DNA of 64,000 nucleotides from Gemella sanguinis ATCC 700632. GTDB taxonomy: Bacteria > Bacillota > Bacilli > Staphylococcales > Gemellaceae. Under the pieces are notes generated by a model. It was not told the origin of the DNA. It did no database searches and saw only the letters and a program-made list of their open reading frames with translations. Shown piece after piece: positions 55,970-64,000 of this stretch (the first letter of the stretch is position 1; every line of letters begins with the position of its first letter). Both the position numbers and the translations under genes were made by a program. The stretch lies in contig NZ_JNJO01000008.1 of NCBI RefSeq assembly GCF_000701685.1, positions 1 through 64,000 on the forward strand, written 5' to 3'.

Positions 55970-56092
55970 GTCTGAAAAAGACTTGCGTTGAAGCGAAAGG
56001 TTACTGACACGCCCGGCCGCTTTGCCATGGCATGGCGTGCTGGAGAACTTTCGTGGAGAAGTTGTTACTAGATAACAGCGAATAAATGTAAT
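55970..56092 (+). promoter_or_regulatory. Structured S10-operon leader RNA
   Basis: GC-rich island in AT-rich surroundings. Outer stem CGAAAGGTT (from 55994) with AACTTTCG (56046-56053), inner stem CACGCC (56008-56013) with GGCGTG (56034-56039), and a CGGCCG/GCCATGGC core. The sequence ACACGCCCGGCCGC is very like the conserved leader before rpsJ in other Bacilli, probably a ribosomal-protein binding site for feedback control; the exact ligand is not known to me. Confidence 0.7.
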
Positions 56093-56105
56093 AGGAGGAG
56101 AAATG

Positions 56106-56414
56106 ATGGCAAAACAAAAAATTCGTATTCGTCTAAAAGGATATGATCACAGATTAGTGGATCAAAGTGCAGAGAAAATTGTTGAAACAGCAAAACGTTC
56201 TGGAGCAAAAGTTTCTGGACCAATTCCATTACCAACGGAAAAAGCAGTTTACACAATTTTACGTTCAGTTCACATTTACAAAGATAGCCGTGAACAATTC
56301 GAACAACGCACACACAAACGCCTAATCGATATTATTGAACCAACACAAAAAACAGTTGACGCTTTAATCAGCTTAAACTTACCATCAGGTGTTGACATCG
56401 AATTAAAATTATAA
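56106..56414 (+). CDS. rpsJ: 30S ribosomal protein S10
   Basis: 102 residues, first gene of the operon. [20 protein letters not shown] matches the near-invariant S10 start (with Gly for Ala), and [11 protein letters not shown] and SGVDIELKL close it. S10 binds the 30S head and also acts with NusB in antitermination. Start 56106 was chosen over the adjacent ATG 56103 by homology and by spacing to AGGAGG. Confidence 0.98.
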   Translation: MAKQKIRIRLKGYDHRLVDQSAEKIVETAKRSGAKVSGPIPLPTEKAVYTILRSVHIYKDSREQFEQRTHKRLIDIIEPTQKTVDALISLNLPSGVDIELKL

Positions 56415-56433
56415 TTATAGGAGGTGACTTTCG

Positions 56434-57096
56434 ATGACCAAAGGTATCTTAGGAAGAAAAGTAGGTATGACTCAAATCTTCGCTGAAAATGGAGAATTAA
56501 TCCCAGTAACAGTAGTTGAAGCGAAAGGTAACGTCGTATTACAAAAGAAAACAGAAGAAGTTGAAGGATACAACGCAATCCAATTAGGATTCGACGATAA
56601 ACGTCCTTACGATAAAGAACGTAAAGATCGTTTAGTAAAAGTTGCGAACAAACCTGAACAAGGTCACGCAGATAAAGCTAACACTGCTCCAAAACGTTTC
56701 GTACGCGAAATCAGAGATGCAGATGTTGCTAGTTATGAAGTAGGTCAAGAAGTCCAAGTTGATATTTTTGCAGCAGGGGACTTAGTTGACGTAACAGGAG
56801 TAAGTAAAGGTAAAGGATTCCAAGGGGCTATTAAACGTCACGGACAATCTCGTGGACCAATGGCACACGGTTCTCGTTACCACCGTCGTCCTGGGTCAAT
56901 GGGACCTGTAGCACCTAACCGTGTATTTAAAGGTAAAGCATTACCAGGTCAAATGGGTGGAGTTACAGTTACTACTCAAAACTTAGAAATCGTAAGCGTA
57001 GATGTAGAAAATGGATTAATCCTAGTTAAAGGATGTATTCCAGGATCTAAAAAAAGCTTCGTAAAAATCCAATCAGCAGTTAAATCTGGTAAATAA
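56434..57096 (+). CDS. rplC: 50S ribosomal protein L3
   Basis: 220 residues; binds early in 50S assembly near the peptidyl-transferase centre. [20 protein letters not shown] at the start, the RNA-binding loop [20 protein letters not shown], and [19 protein letters not shown]. Second gene of the operon, 19 bases after rpsJ; GGAGGTG ribosome site. Confidence 0.98.
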   Translation: MTKGILGRKVGMTQIFAENGELIPVTVVEAKGNVVLQKKTEEVEGYNAIQLGFDDKRPYDKERKDRLVKVANKPEQGHADKANTAPKRFVREIRDADVASYEVGQEVQVDIFAAGDLVDVTGVSKGKGFQGAIKRHGQSRGPMAHGSRYHRRPGSMGPVAPNRVFKGKALPGQMGGVTVTTQNLEIVSVDVENGLILVKGCIPGSKKSFVKIQSAVKSGK

Positions 57097-57128
57097 TCGG
57101 AAAATATACGGAAGGAGGAAATTAGATA

Positions 57129-57752
57129 ATGCCACAATTAGATTTATTTAAACAAGACGGTACAAAAGTTGGTGCAGTTGAAGCTAATGATGCAGTATTT
57201 GGTATTGAACCAAATCAACACGTATTATTCCAAGCTGTAACTTTACAAAGAGCATCACTTCGTCAAGGTACACACAAAACAAAAGGACGTTCTGAAGTTT
57301 CAGGTGGTGGTCGCAAACCATGGCGTCAAAAAGGAACAGGTCGTGCTCGTCAAGGATCTATCCGTTCACCACAATGGCGTGGAGGTGGAATTGTATTCGG
57401 ACCTACACCACGTAGCTACAGCTTCAAAATGCCTCGTAAAATGCGTCGTTTAGCATTACGTTCTGCTTTATCTTCTAAAGTAGCAGCTAACGAAGTATTT
57501 GCATTAGAAACATTAGCATTTGATGCAATTAAAACTAAAAACTTTAAAGAAATGTTATCAAACCTTAGCCTAGAGAAAAAAGTATTATTCGTAGTTACTG
57601 AACTAGAAGAAAATACTGTTTTATCAGGAAGAAATATTCCAGGAGTTGAATTCGTAGAAACAACTGGTCTTAACGTATTAGACATCTTAGGAAGCAACAA
57701 AGTTGTATTCACTAAAGATGCATTAGAAAAAGTTGGGGAGGTATTAGCATAA
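57129..57752 (+). CDS. rplD: 50S ribosomal protein L4
   Basis: 207 residues. The extended loop [20 protein letters not shown] and [20 protein letters not shown] reaches into the exit tunnel; mutations there give macrolide resistance. In enterobacteria L4 represses the S10 operon. Ends with ...TAATG, overlapping rplW by one base. Confidence 0.98.
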   Translation: MPQLDLFKQDGTKVGAVEANDAVFGIEPNQHVLFQAVTLQRASLRQGTHKTKGRSEVSGGGRKPWRQKGTGRARQGSIRSPQWRGGGIVFGPTPRSYSFKMPRKMRRLALRSALSSKVAANEVFALETLAFDAIKTKNFKEMLSNLSLEKKVLFVVTELEENTVLSGRNIPGVEFVETTGLNVLDILGSNKVVFTKDALEKVGEVLA

Positions 57753-58033
57753 TGGAAGCACGCGATATTATCAAACGCCCAGTATTAACTGAAAAAAGTT
57801 ATTTATTAATGCAAGAAAATAAATACACTTTCCTAGTAGACACACGCGCTCACAAAACTCAAATTAAACAAGCTATCGAAGAAATTTTCGGAGTTAAAGT
57901 TGAGAAAGTAAACGTAATGAACTACAAACCAAAATTCCGTCGTGTTGGAAGATACGGTGGTTACACTAACAAACGTAGAAAAGCTATCGTTAAGTTAGCT
58001 GAAGGACAAACAATCGAAGGATTATTCGCTTAA
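57752..58033 (+). CDS. rplW: 50S ribosomal protein L23
   Basis: 93 residues at the tunnel exit, docking site for trigger factor and [43 protein letters not shown] and [20 protein letters not shown] are canonical. Coupled to rplD by the TAATG overlap. Confidence 0.97.
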   Translation: MEARDIIKRPVLTEKSYLLMQENKYTFLVDTRAHKTQIKQAIEEIFGVKVEKVNVMNYKPKFRRVGRYGGYTNKRRKAIVKLAEGQTIEGLFA

Positions 58034-58071
58034 GAATAACATTTAAAACCACTAAGGAGGAAAAATGACAA

Positions 58072-58902
58072 ATGGCTATTAAAGTATATAAAGCTATTAC
58101 TAATGGTCGTCGTCACATGACATCATTAGACTTTGCAGAAATTACAACAAGCAAACCAGAAAAGTCATTATTAGCGCCGCTACCGAAAAAAGCGGGAAGA
58201 AATAACCAAGGTAAAATCACTGTTCGTCACCATGGTGGAGGACACAAAAAACAATACCGTATTATTGACTTCAAGAGAAATAAAGACAACGTACCAGCAA
58301 AAGTTGCTACAATCGAGTACGATCCAAACCGTTCAGCAAACATCGCATTATTACACTATGTTGATGGAGAAAAAAGATACATCATCGCTCCTAAAGAACT
58401 AAAAGTAGGACAAGTAGTAGTATCTGGACCAGAAGCTGATATCAAAATTGGTAATACATTACCACTAGCAAACATCCCAGTAGGGACATTAATTCACAAC
58501 ATCGAACTTAAACCTGGTAAAGGTGGACAATTAGTACGTTCAGCTGGAGCAAGTGCTCAAGTACTTGGTAAAGAAGGTAAATACGTATTAGTACGTCTTA
58601 AATCAGGAGAAGTTAGAATGATCTTAGCAACTTGCCGTGCTACAATCGGTGAAGTTGGTAACGAACAACACGGACTAGTTAATATCGGTAAAGCCGGTAG
58701 AACTCGTTGGTTAGGTAAAAGACCTACTGTACGTGGATCTGTAATGAACCCGAACGATCACCCACACGGTGGTGGTGAAGGACGTACTTCAATCGGACGT
58801 AAATCACCAATGTCACCTTGGGGTAAACCTACACTTGGTAAGAAAACTCGTTCTAAAAAAGCTCGTTCAAACAAATTCATCGTACGTGCTAGAAACAAAT
58901 AA
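58072..58902 (+). CDS. rplB: 50S ribosomal protein L2
   Basis: 276 residues, standard length; needed for subunit joining and peptidyl transfer. [20 protein letters not shown], the signature [20 protein letters not shown] with the key His, and the basic tail [18 protein letters not shown]. Followed by an unusual 87-base spacer before rpsS. Confidence 0.98.
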   Translation: MAIKVYKAITNGRRHMTSLDFAEITTSKPEKSLLAPLPKKAGRNNQGKITVRHHGGGHKKQYRIIDFKRNKDNVPAKVATIEYDPNRSANIALLHYVDGEKRYIIAPKELKVGQVVVSGPEADIKIGNTLPLANIPVGTLIHNIELKPGKGGQLVRSAGASAQVLGKEGKYVLVRLKSGEVRMILATCRATIGEVGNEQHGLVNIGKAGRTRWLGKRPTVRGSVMNPNDHPHGGGEGRTSIGRKSPMSPWGKPTLGKKTRSKKARSNKFIVRARNK

Positions 58903-58914
58903 TAAAACGAAACA

Positions 58915-58956
58915 AAGGTTAGTTGGTGAGGAGCAAGTGCTCTTTACCAGAACCTT
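58915..58956 (+). promoter_or_regulatory. Three-tier hairpin between rplB and rpsS
   Basis: AAGGTT/AACCTT, TGGT/ACCA and GAGCA/TGCTC are nested around a short loop. No T-tract follows, so it is not an intrinsic terminator; it may be a processing site or a regulatory protein-binding structure inside the operon. Confidence 0.55.
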
Positions 58957-58989
58957 AAGTATGCAAAGTATCGGAAAGGAGATAACACA

Positions 58990-59268
58990 ATGGCTCGTAG
59001 TTTAAAAAAAGGACCATTCGCTGATCACCACTTATTAGCAAAAGTTGAAAAAATGAACGAACAAGAGAAAAAACAAGTAATCAAAACTTGGTCTCGTCGT
59101 TCAACAATCTTCCCAACATTCATAGGACTTACTTTTGCAGTATATGACGGAAGAAAACATGTACCTGTATATGTGACTGAAGATATGGTAGGACACAAAT
59201 TAGGTGAGTTCGCACCAACAAGAACTTATAAAGGTCACGCTGCAGACGACAGAAAAACAAGAAGATAA
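58990..59268 (+). CDS. rpsS: 30S ribosomal protein S19
   Basis: 92 residues in the 30S head near the A-site finger. [20 protein letters not shown] and the signature [20 protein letters not shown] are canonical. GGAAAGGAG ribosome site. Confidence 0.98.
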   Translation: MARSLKKGPFADHHLLAKVEKMNEQEKKQVIKTWSRRSTIFPTFIGLTFAVYDGRKHVPVYVTEDMVGHKLGEFAPTRTYKGHAADDRKTRR

Positions 59269-59301
59269 TTTAGAAATTAGAAAAATCAAGGAGGCACATT
59301 C

Positions 59302-59637
59302 ATGGAGTCAAAAGCAATCGCTAAGACAGTCCGCATCGCTCCTCGTAAAGTAAGACTAGTATTAGACTTAGTACGTGGAAAAAAAGTGGGCGAAGCATTA
59401 GGAATTTTAGAATTCACAACAAAATCAGCTTCTCTACCAGTAGCTAAAGTTATTAAATCTGCTGCTGCTAACGCTGAACACAACTATGGAATGAATGTAG
59501 AAGACTTAGTAGTATCACAAGCATTTGCAAATGAAGGACCAACTCTTAAAAGATTCCGTCCAAGAGCAAAAGGTGCTGCAAGTTCAATTAACAAAAGAAC
59601 AAGTCACATCACTATCGTTTTAAGTGACAACAAATAA
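59302..59637 (+). CDS. rplV: 50S ribosomal protein L22
   Basis: 111 residues; its beta-hairpin lines the exit tunnel. [20 protein letters not shown] at the start and the conserved loop [20 protein letters not shown] near residue 80-100. AAGGAGG ribosome site. Confidence 0.98.
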   Translation: MESKAIAKTVRIAPRKVRLVLDLVRGKKVGEALGILEFTTKSASLPVAKVIKSAAANAEHNYGMNVEDLVVSQAFANEGPTLKRFRPRAKGAASSINKRTSHITIVLSDNK

Positions 59638-59686
59638 TAAAAATTAAGAAATAAAAAGCTAAACTAGTTAAAGGAGGCTACAAACT

Positions 59687-60340
59687 GTGGGTCAAAAAGT
59701 ACATCCAATAGGCTTACGTGTTGGAGTTATTCGTGATTGGGATTCAAAATGGTATGCGGAAAAAGATTTCGCTGCTAACTTACACGAAGATTTCAAAATC
59801 CGTGAGTTCATCAGTAAACAATTAAAAGACGCTTCAGTTTCTAAAGTAGAAATTGAAAGATTCGATAAGAAAGTAAATATTTCAGTACACACTGGTAAAC
59901 CAGGTATGGTTATCGGTAAAGGTGGATCTGAAATCGATAAATTAAGATTAGAATTAAACAAATTAACTGGAAAAAGAGTACACATTAATGTAGTTGAAAT
60001 CAAAAAAGTTGATATCGACGCTAAATTAGTAGCTGAAAACATTGCTCGTCAATTAGAAGCTCGTGTATCATTCCGTCGTGCTCAAAAACAAGCTATCCAA
60101 AGAGCTATGAGAGCAGGAGCTAAAGGAATTAAAACTCAAGTATCAGGTCGTCTTGGTGGAGCAGATATCGCTCGTGCAGAACACTATTCAGAAGGTTCAG
60201 TACCATTACATACATTAAGAGCAAACATCGATTACGCTCACGAAGAAGCAGATACTACTTATGGTAAACTTGGAGTTAAAGTTTGGATTAACCGTGGTGA
60301 AGTATTACCAACTAGAAAATCTGAAAAAGGAGGTAACTAA
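59687..60340 (+). CDS. rpsC: 30S ribosomal protein S3
   Basis: 217 residues with GTG start (AAAGGAGG 9 bases upstream). [20 protein letters not shown], the KH domain [15 protein letters not shown], and [16 protein letters not shown] near the end. S3 forms part of the mRNA entry helicase. Confidence 0.98.
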   Translation: MGQKVHPIGLRVGVIRDWDSKWYAEKDFAANLHEDFKIREFISKQLKDASVSKVEIERFDKKVNISVHTGKPGMVIGKGGSEIDKLRLELNKLTGKRVHINVVEIKKVDIDAKLVAENIARQLEARVSFRRAQKQAIQRAMRAGAKGIKTQVSGRLGGADIARAEHYSEGSVPLHTLRANIDYAHEEADTTYGKLGVKVWINRGEVLPTRKSEKGGN

Positions 60341-60343
60341 TTT

Positions 60344-60769
60344 ATGTTAATGCCTAAACGTGTTAAATATCGTCGTCAACACAGACAATCAACAAAAGGT
60401 AAATCTAAAGGCGGAAACGTAGTAGATTTCGGTCAATATGGATTACAAGCTACTACTGCAGCAAGAGTTACTTCTCGTCAAATCGAAGCTGCTCGTATAG
60501 CGATGACTCGTTATATGAAACGTGGTGGTAAAGTTTGGATTAAGATCTTCCCTCACATGCCTTATACTAAAAAACCATTAGAAGTTCGTATGGGATCTGG
60601 TAAAGGTGCAGTTGAAGGATGGGTTGCAATAGTAAAACCAGGTAGAGTGATGTTTGAAGTTGCTGGAGTAAGTGAAGAAGTTGCACGTGAAGCTCTAAGA
60701 CTTGCATCTCACAAGTTACCTGTTAAATGTAAATTTGTAAAACGTGAAGAAACAGGTGGTGAAGCATAA
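60344..60769 (+). CDS. rplP: 50S ribosomal protein L16
   Basis: 141 residues; contacts A-site t[23 protein letters not shown], then [20 protein letters not shown] and [20 protein letters not shown]. Three bases after rpsC; its TAA overlaps the rpmC ATG. Confidence 0.98.
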   Translation: MLMPKRVKYRRQHRQSTKGKSKGGNVVDFGQYGLQATTAARVTSRQIEAARIAMTRYMKRGGKVWIKIFPHMPYTKKPLEVRMGSGKGAVEGWVAIVKPGRVMFEVAGVSEEVAREALRLASHKLPVKCKFVKREETGGEA

Positions 60770-60978
60770 TGAAAACAAATGAATTCAAATCTATGATTAG
60801 AGAATTAACTTCACAAGAGTTAGAAACAAAAATCAAAGAACTTAAAGAAGAGCTTTTCAACTTACGCTTCCAATTGGCAACTGGTCAATTAGAAAATACA
60901 GCTCGTATTAGTCAAGTTAGAAAATCAATCGCTCGTATGAAAACTGTTATTCGCGAAAGAGAATTAGCGAATAAATAA
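60769..60978 (+). CDS. rpmC: 50S ribosomal protein L29
   Basis: 69 residues, two helices: [20 protein letters not shown] and [18 protein letters not shown] followed by [15 protein letters not shown]. Start overlaps the rplP stop (TAATG). Confidence 0.97.
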   Translation: MKTNEFKSMIRELTSQELETKIKELKEELFNLRFQLATGQLENTARISQVRKSIARMKTVIRERELANK

Positions 60979-60993
60979 TAATAGGAGGCAAAC

Positions 60994-61257
60994 ATGACTG
61001 AGAGAAATGATAGAAAAGTTTACGTTGGAAAAGTAGTTTCTGATAAAATGGATAAAACTATCACAGTTTTAGTAGAAACTTACAAAAAACATCCTCTATA
61101 CGGTAAACGTGTAAAATATTCTAAAAAATTCAAAGCACATGATGAAAACAATGTTGCTAAATTAAATGATATCGTTAAAATAATGGAAACTCGTCCATTA
61201 TCTGCAACTAAAAACTTCCGTTTAGTAGAAGTAGTAGAAGAAGCAGTTATAATCTAA
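60994..61257 (+). CDS. rpsQ: 30S ribosomal protein S17
   Basis: 87 residues, OB fold: [40 protein letters not shown] and [26 protein letters not shown] ribosome site. Confidence 0.98.
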   Translation: MTERNDRKVYVGKVVSDKMDKTITVLVETYKKHPLYGKRVKYSKKFKAHDENNVAKLNDIVKIMETRPLSATKNFRLVEVVEEAVII

Positions 61258-61278
61258 TAAAACTAGGATAAACCCTAA

Positions 61279-61665
<387 letters not shown>

Positions 61666-61699
61666 TAAAAAAGTACAGAAAGAAGGAGGTTAACAAGAA

Positions 61700-62005
61700 A
61701 TGTTCATTAAAAAAGGTGATAAAGTTGTAGTAATTACTGGTAAAGACAAAGGTAAAGTTGGAACAGTAATCGAAGCTCAACCTAAAAAAGATCGTGTTGT
61801 TGTAGAAGGTGTTAATATCATTAAAAAACACGTTAAAAATTCTCAAGATGCACCTCAAGGTGGAATCGTAGAAAAAGAAGCAGCAATCCACGCATCAAAC
61901 GTAATGTTACAAGATCCTGAAACTGGAAAAGCAACAAGAGTACGTTTTGAAACTAAAGATGGTAAGAAAGTACGTATCGCTGTAAAATCAGGAAAAGAAA
62001 TATAA
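61700..62005 (+). CDS. rplX: 50S ribosomal protein L24
   Basis: 101 residues with KOW motif [20 protein letters not shown]; assembly initiator of the 50S subunit. AAGGAGG ribosome site. Confidence 0.98.
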   Translation: MFIKKGDKVVVITGKDKGKVGTVIEAQPKKDRVVVEGVNIIKKHVKNSQDAPQGGIVEKEAAIHASNVMLQDPETGKATRVRFETKDGKKVRIAVKSGKEI

Positions 62006-62037
62006 TTATTAGTTGAAGAAAGGAGGCACAATTTTAG

Positions 62038-62577
62038 ATGGCTCGTTTAGAAGATAAATTTAAATCTGAGATAACAAAAGAATTAATGACAAAATTTGAG
62101 TACAAAAGCGTAATGCAAGTACCAAAAATTGAAAAAATCGTAATTAACATGGGTGTAGGTGATGCAGTGCAAAACTCTAAAGCCCTAGATAACGCTGTAG
62201 CTGAATTAGCTTTAATTTCTGGTCAAAAACCATTAATTACAAGAGCTAAAAAATCAATCGCTACATACAGACTACGTGAAGGTATGCCTATCGGTGCAAA
62301 AGTTACTTTACGTGGGGAAAGAATGTATGAATTCTTCGATAAATTAGTAACAGTAGCACTTCCACGTGTACGTGACTTCCACGGTGTTTCTAAAAAAGCA
62401 TTCGATGGTCGTGGTAACTACACATTAGGTGTTAAAGAACAATTAATTTTCCCTGAAATTGATTATGATAAAGTAAGTAAAGTACGTGGTATGGACATCG
62501 TAGTAGTAACTACAGCTAACACAGATGAGGAAGCTCGTGAGTTATTAACACTATGTGGTATGCCATTCGCAAAATAA
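62038..62577 (+). CDS. rplE: 50S ribosomal protein L5
   Basis: 179 residues; binds 5S r[43 protein letters not shown] and [20 protein letters not shown] are canonical. Confidence 0.98.
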   Translation: MARLEDKFKSEITKELMTKFEYKSVMQVPKIEKIVINMGVGDAVQNSKALDNAVAELALISGQKPLITRAKKSIATYRLREGMPIGAKVTLRGERMYEFFDKLVTVALPRVRDFHGVSKKAFDGRGNYTLGVKEQLIFPEIDYDKVSKVRGMDIVVVTTANTDEEARELLTLCGMPFAK

Positions 62578-62598
62578 GAAAGGTGAGGTAATAGACAC

Positions 62599-62868
62599 AT
62601 GGCTAAAAAAGCAATGGTAGAGCGTGAATTAAAACGCCAAAAATTAGTTGATAAATATGCAGCTAAAAGAGCGGAATTAAAAGCTAAAGGTGATTACATC
62701 GGACTTAGCAAACTTCCTAAAAACTCAGCTCCAGCTCGTTTACACAATCGTTGTAGCATAACTGGACGTCCTCACGGATACATTGGGAAATTTGGTATTA
62801 GCCGTATTAAATTCCGTGAATTAGCTTATAAAGGACAAATTCCTGGAGTTAAAAAAGCAAGTTGGTAA
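62599..62868 (+). CDS. rpsN: 30S ribosomal protein S14, zinc-independent form
   Basis: 89 residues. [20 protein letters not shown] and [20 protein letters not shown]; the CxxC pairs of the 61-residue zinc form are absent (a single Cys remains). Many Bacillota carry the short zinc form at this place and the 89-residue form elsewhere as a zinc-starvation backup, so the operon copy here is the zinc-free kind. Confidence 0.95.
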   Translation: MAKKAMVERELKRQKLVDKYAAKRAELKAKGDYIGLSKLPKNSAPARLHNRCSITGRPHGYIGKFGISRIKFRELAYKGQIPGVKKASW

Positions 62869-62900
62869 TATATTAGTAGAAGAAAGGAGGATTTATCCTA

Positions 62901-63296
62901 ATGACAATGACAGATCCTATCGCAGATATGCTAACACGTATTCGTAATGCTAACATGGTAAAACACGAAACATTAGAATTACCTGCGTCAAATATTAAAA
63001 AGCAAATTGCAGAAATATTAAAACAAGAAGGTTTCATCAAAGATGTAGAATACATCGAAGATAACAAACAAGGAATCATTAAAATTTCACTTAAATACTC
63101 TAAAGGTGAAAGAGTAATTAAAGGAATTAAAAGAATTTCAAAACCTGGTTTACGTGTTTATGCTAAAGCAGACGAACTGCCAAGAGTATTAAACGGACTA
63201 GGAATAGCAATCGTATCAACTTCAAACGGAGTTGTAACTGATAAAGTTGCTCGTAAAAACAATACAGGTGGAGAAGTATTAGCTTACATCTGGTAA
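62901..63296 (+). CDS. rpsH: 30S ribosomal protein S8
   Basis: 131 residues. [20 protein letters not shown] and the C-terminal signature [28 protein letters not shown] ribosome site. In E. coli S8 represses the spc operon. Confidence 0.98.
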   Translation: MTMTDPIADMLTRIRNANMVKHETLELPASNIKKQIAEILKQEGFIKDVEYIEDNKQGIIKISLKYSKGERVIKGIKRISKPGLRVYAKADELPRVLNGLGIAIVSTSNGVVTDKVARKNNTGGEVLAYIW

Positions 63297-63319
63297 TATT
63301 ATAAGGAGGTGCCAATTAA

Positions 63320-63856
63320 ATGTCACGTATAGGTAATAAAGTTATTACAATACCTGCAGGTGTTGAAGTTAACATTAACGATAACTTCGCAACAGTAAAA
63401 GGACCTAAAGGTGAATTAAAACAACAATTTGATAAAGACATGACTTTCAACATTGAAGGGAATGAAATCACTGTAGTACGTCCATCAGACTCAAAACGTC
63501 ACCGTACAGTACACGGAACAACTCGTGCTATCTTAGCTAACATGATTGAAGGTGTATCTGCTGGATTCAAAAAAGAACTTGAGTTAATCGGGGTTGGTTA
63601 CCGTGCTCAAATGCAAGGTAAAAAATTAGTACTAAGTGTTGGATATTCTCACCCAGTTGAATTTGAAGAAATCGAAGGAATTAAATTAGGTGTTGAAGGA
63701 AACACTAAAGTTAGTATCGAAGGTATTAACAAAGAAGTAGTAGGACAATACGCAGCTAAAGTTCGTGCAGTACGTCCTCCAGAACCTTATAAAGGTAAAG
63801 GTATTCGCTACGTTGGTGAATATGTTCGCCGTAAAGAAGGTAAAACTGGTAAATAA
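63320..63856 (+). CDS. rplF: 50S ribosomal protein L6
   Basis: 178 residues. [40 protein letters not shown] and the C-terminal [29 protein letters not shown] ribosome site. Confidence 0.98.
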   Translation: MSRIGNKVITIPAGVEVNINDNFATVKGPKGELKQQFDKDMTFNIEGNEITVVRPSDSKRHRTVHGTTRAILANMIEGVSAGFKKELELIGVGYRAQMQGKKLVLSVGYSHPVEFEEIEGIKLGVEGNTKVSIEGINKEVVGQYAAKVRAVRPPEPYKGKGIRYVGEYVRRKEGKTGK

Positions 63857-63883
63857 TAGATAACAGAAAGGAGTGTTTCAAGT

Positions 63884-64000
63884 ATGATTACGAAACTTGA
63901 CAAAAATAAAGTTCGTAAAAAAAGACACGCAAGAGTTCGTGTTAAAGTTCAAGGAACTGCTGAAGTGCCACGTTTAAACGTATACCGTTCAAACACAAAC
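63884..64000 (+). CDS. rplR: 50S ribosomal protein L18, N-terminal part, cut by window edge
   Basis: 39 codons visible from ATG 63884: [20 protein letters not shown], then [15 protein letters not shown], the typical L18 start that binds 5S rRNA. AAAGGAGTG ribosome site. The gene runs off the right edge. Confidence 0.95.
   Translation, partial: MITKLDKNKVRKKRHARVRVKVQGTAEVPRLNVYRSNTN

Overview
The window is a low-GC, AT-rich chromosomal segment of a Bacillota (Firmicutes) bacterium. The gene content (mevalonate pathway, DnaE-type polymerase, CdaA/CdaR, FemABX ligase, Mn-type superoxide dismutase, late-competence genes, Gram-positive S10/spc ribosomal operon) and the many extended -10 promoters (TGnTATAAT) fit a Gemella-like member of the Bacilli. 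That genus call rests on overall impression and was not tested by a search.

Layout. 1-200: tail of a transposase. 344-7932: symporter, PhnA-type zinc-ribbon protein, flavin disulfide reductase, FemABX ligase, two small membrane proteins with L7/L12-like repeats, membrane metallophosphoesterase, sodA. 8128-12814: a membrane protein and the upper mevalonate pathway (thiolase, mvaS, mvaA). 13153-20503: two lipoproteins, ung, proC, pepF and an FAD oxidoreductase. 20723-24721: c-di-AMP synthase cdaA with cdaR, a small membrane protein and a CapD/PglF-type sugar-nucleotide dehydratase. 24859-26613: an unknown protein, yaaA and a flavin reductase. 34259-40182: dnaE, pfkA, pyk. 41012-45715: D-lactate dehydrogenase, an SdpR/SdpI-like pair and a fused ABC exporter. 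45948-48056: an orphan LytTR response regulator beside what looks like a decayed bacteriocin locus. 48202-55684: tadA, rlmA, coiA, dprA and housekeeping enzymes. 55930-64000: start of the S10-spc ribosomal protein operon, from a structured leader through rpsJ to rplR, which is cut by the window edge.

The most striking region is 26670-34176. Six paralogous lipoprotein-like genes lie in tandem; one carries a frameshift at an A8 tract, one has an in-frame stop, and two have lost the lipobox cysteine. They resemble the staphylococcal tandem lipoproteins (DUF576), which include TilA. The last intact copy overlaps by 11 bp a gene for an 804-residue protein with an N-terminal GHSLG lipase and a long helical C-terminus, without a signal peptide. 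This is the reverse domain order described for the type VII-secreted phospholipase toxin TslA, which TilA neutralises in Staphylococcus aureus. I therefore read the locus as a TslA-like antibacterial lipase toxin with an expanded, recombining family of immunity lipoproteins. No T7SS machinery or TlaA-like helper gene is visible in the window.

Most transcription units are separated by clear hairpin terminators, several shared by convergent genes. No tRNA, rRNA or CRISPR array was seen.
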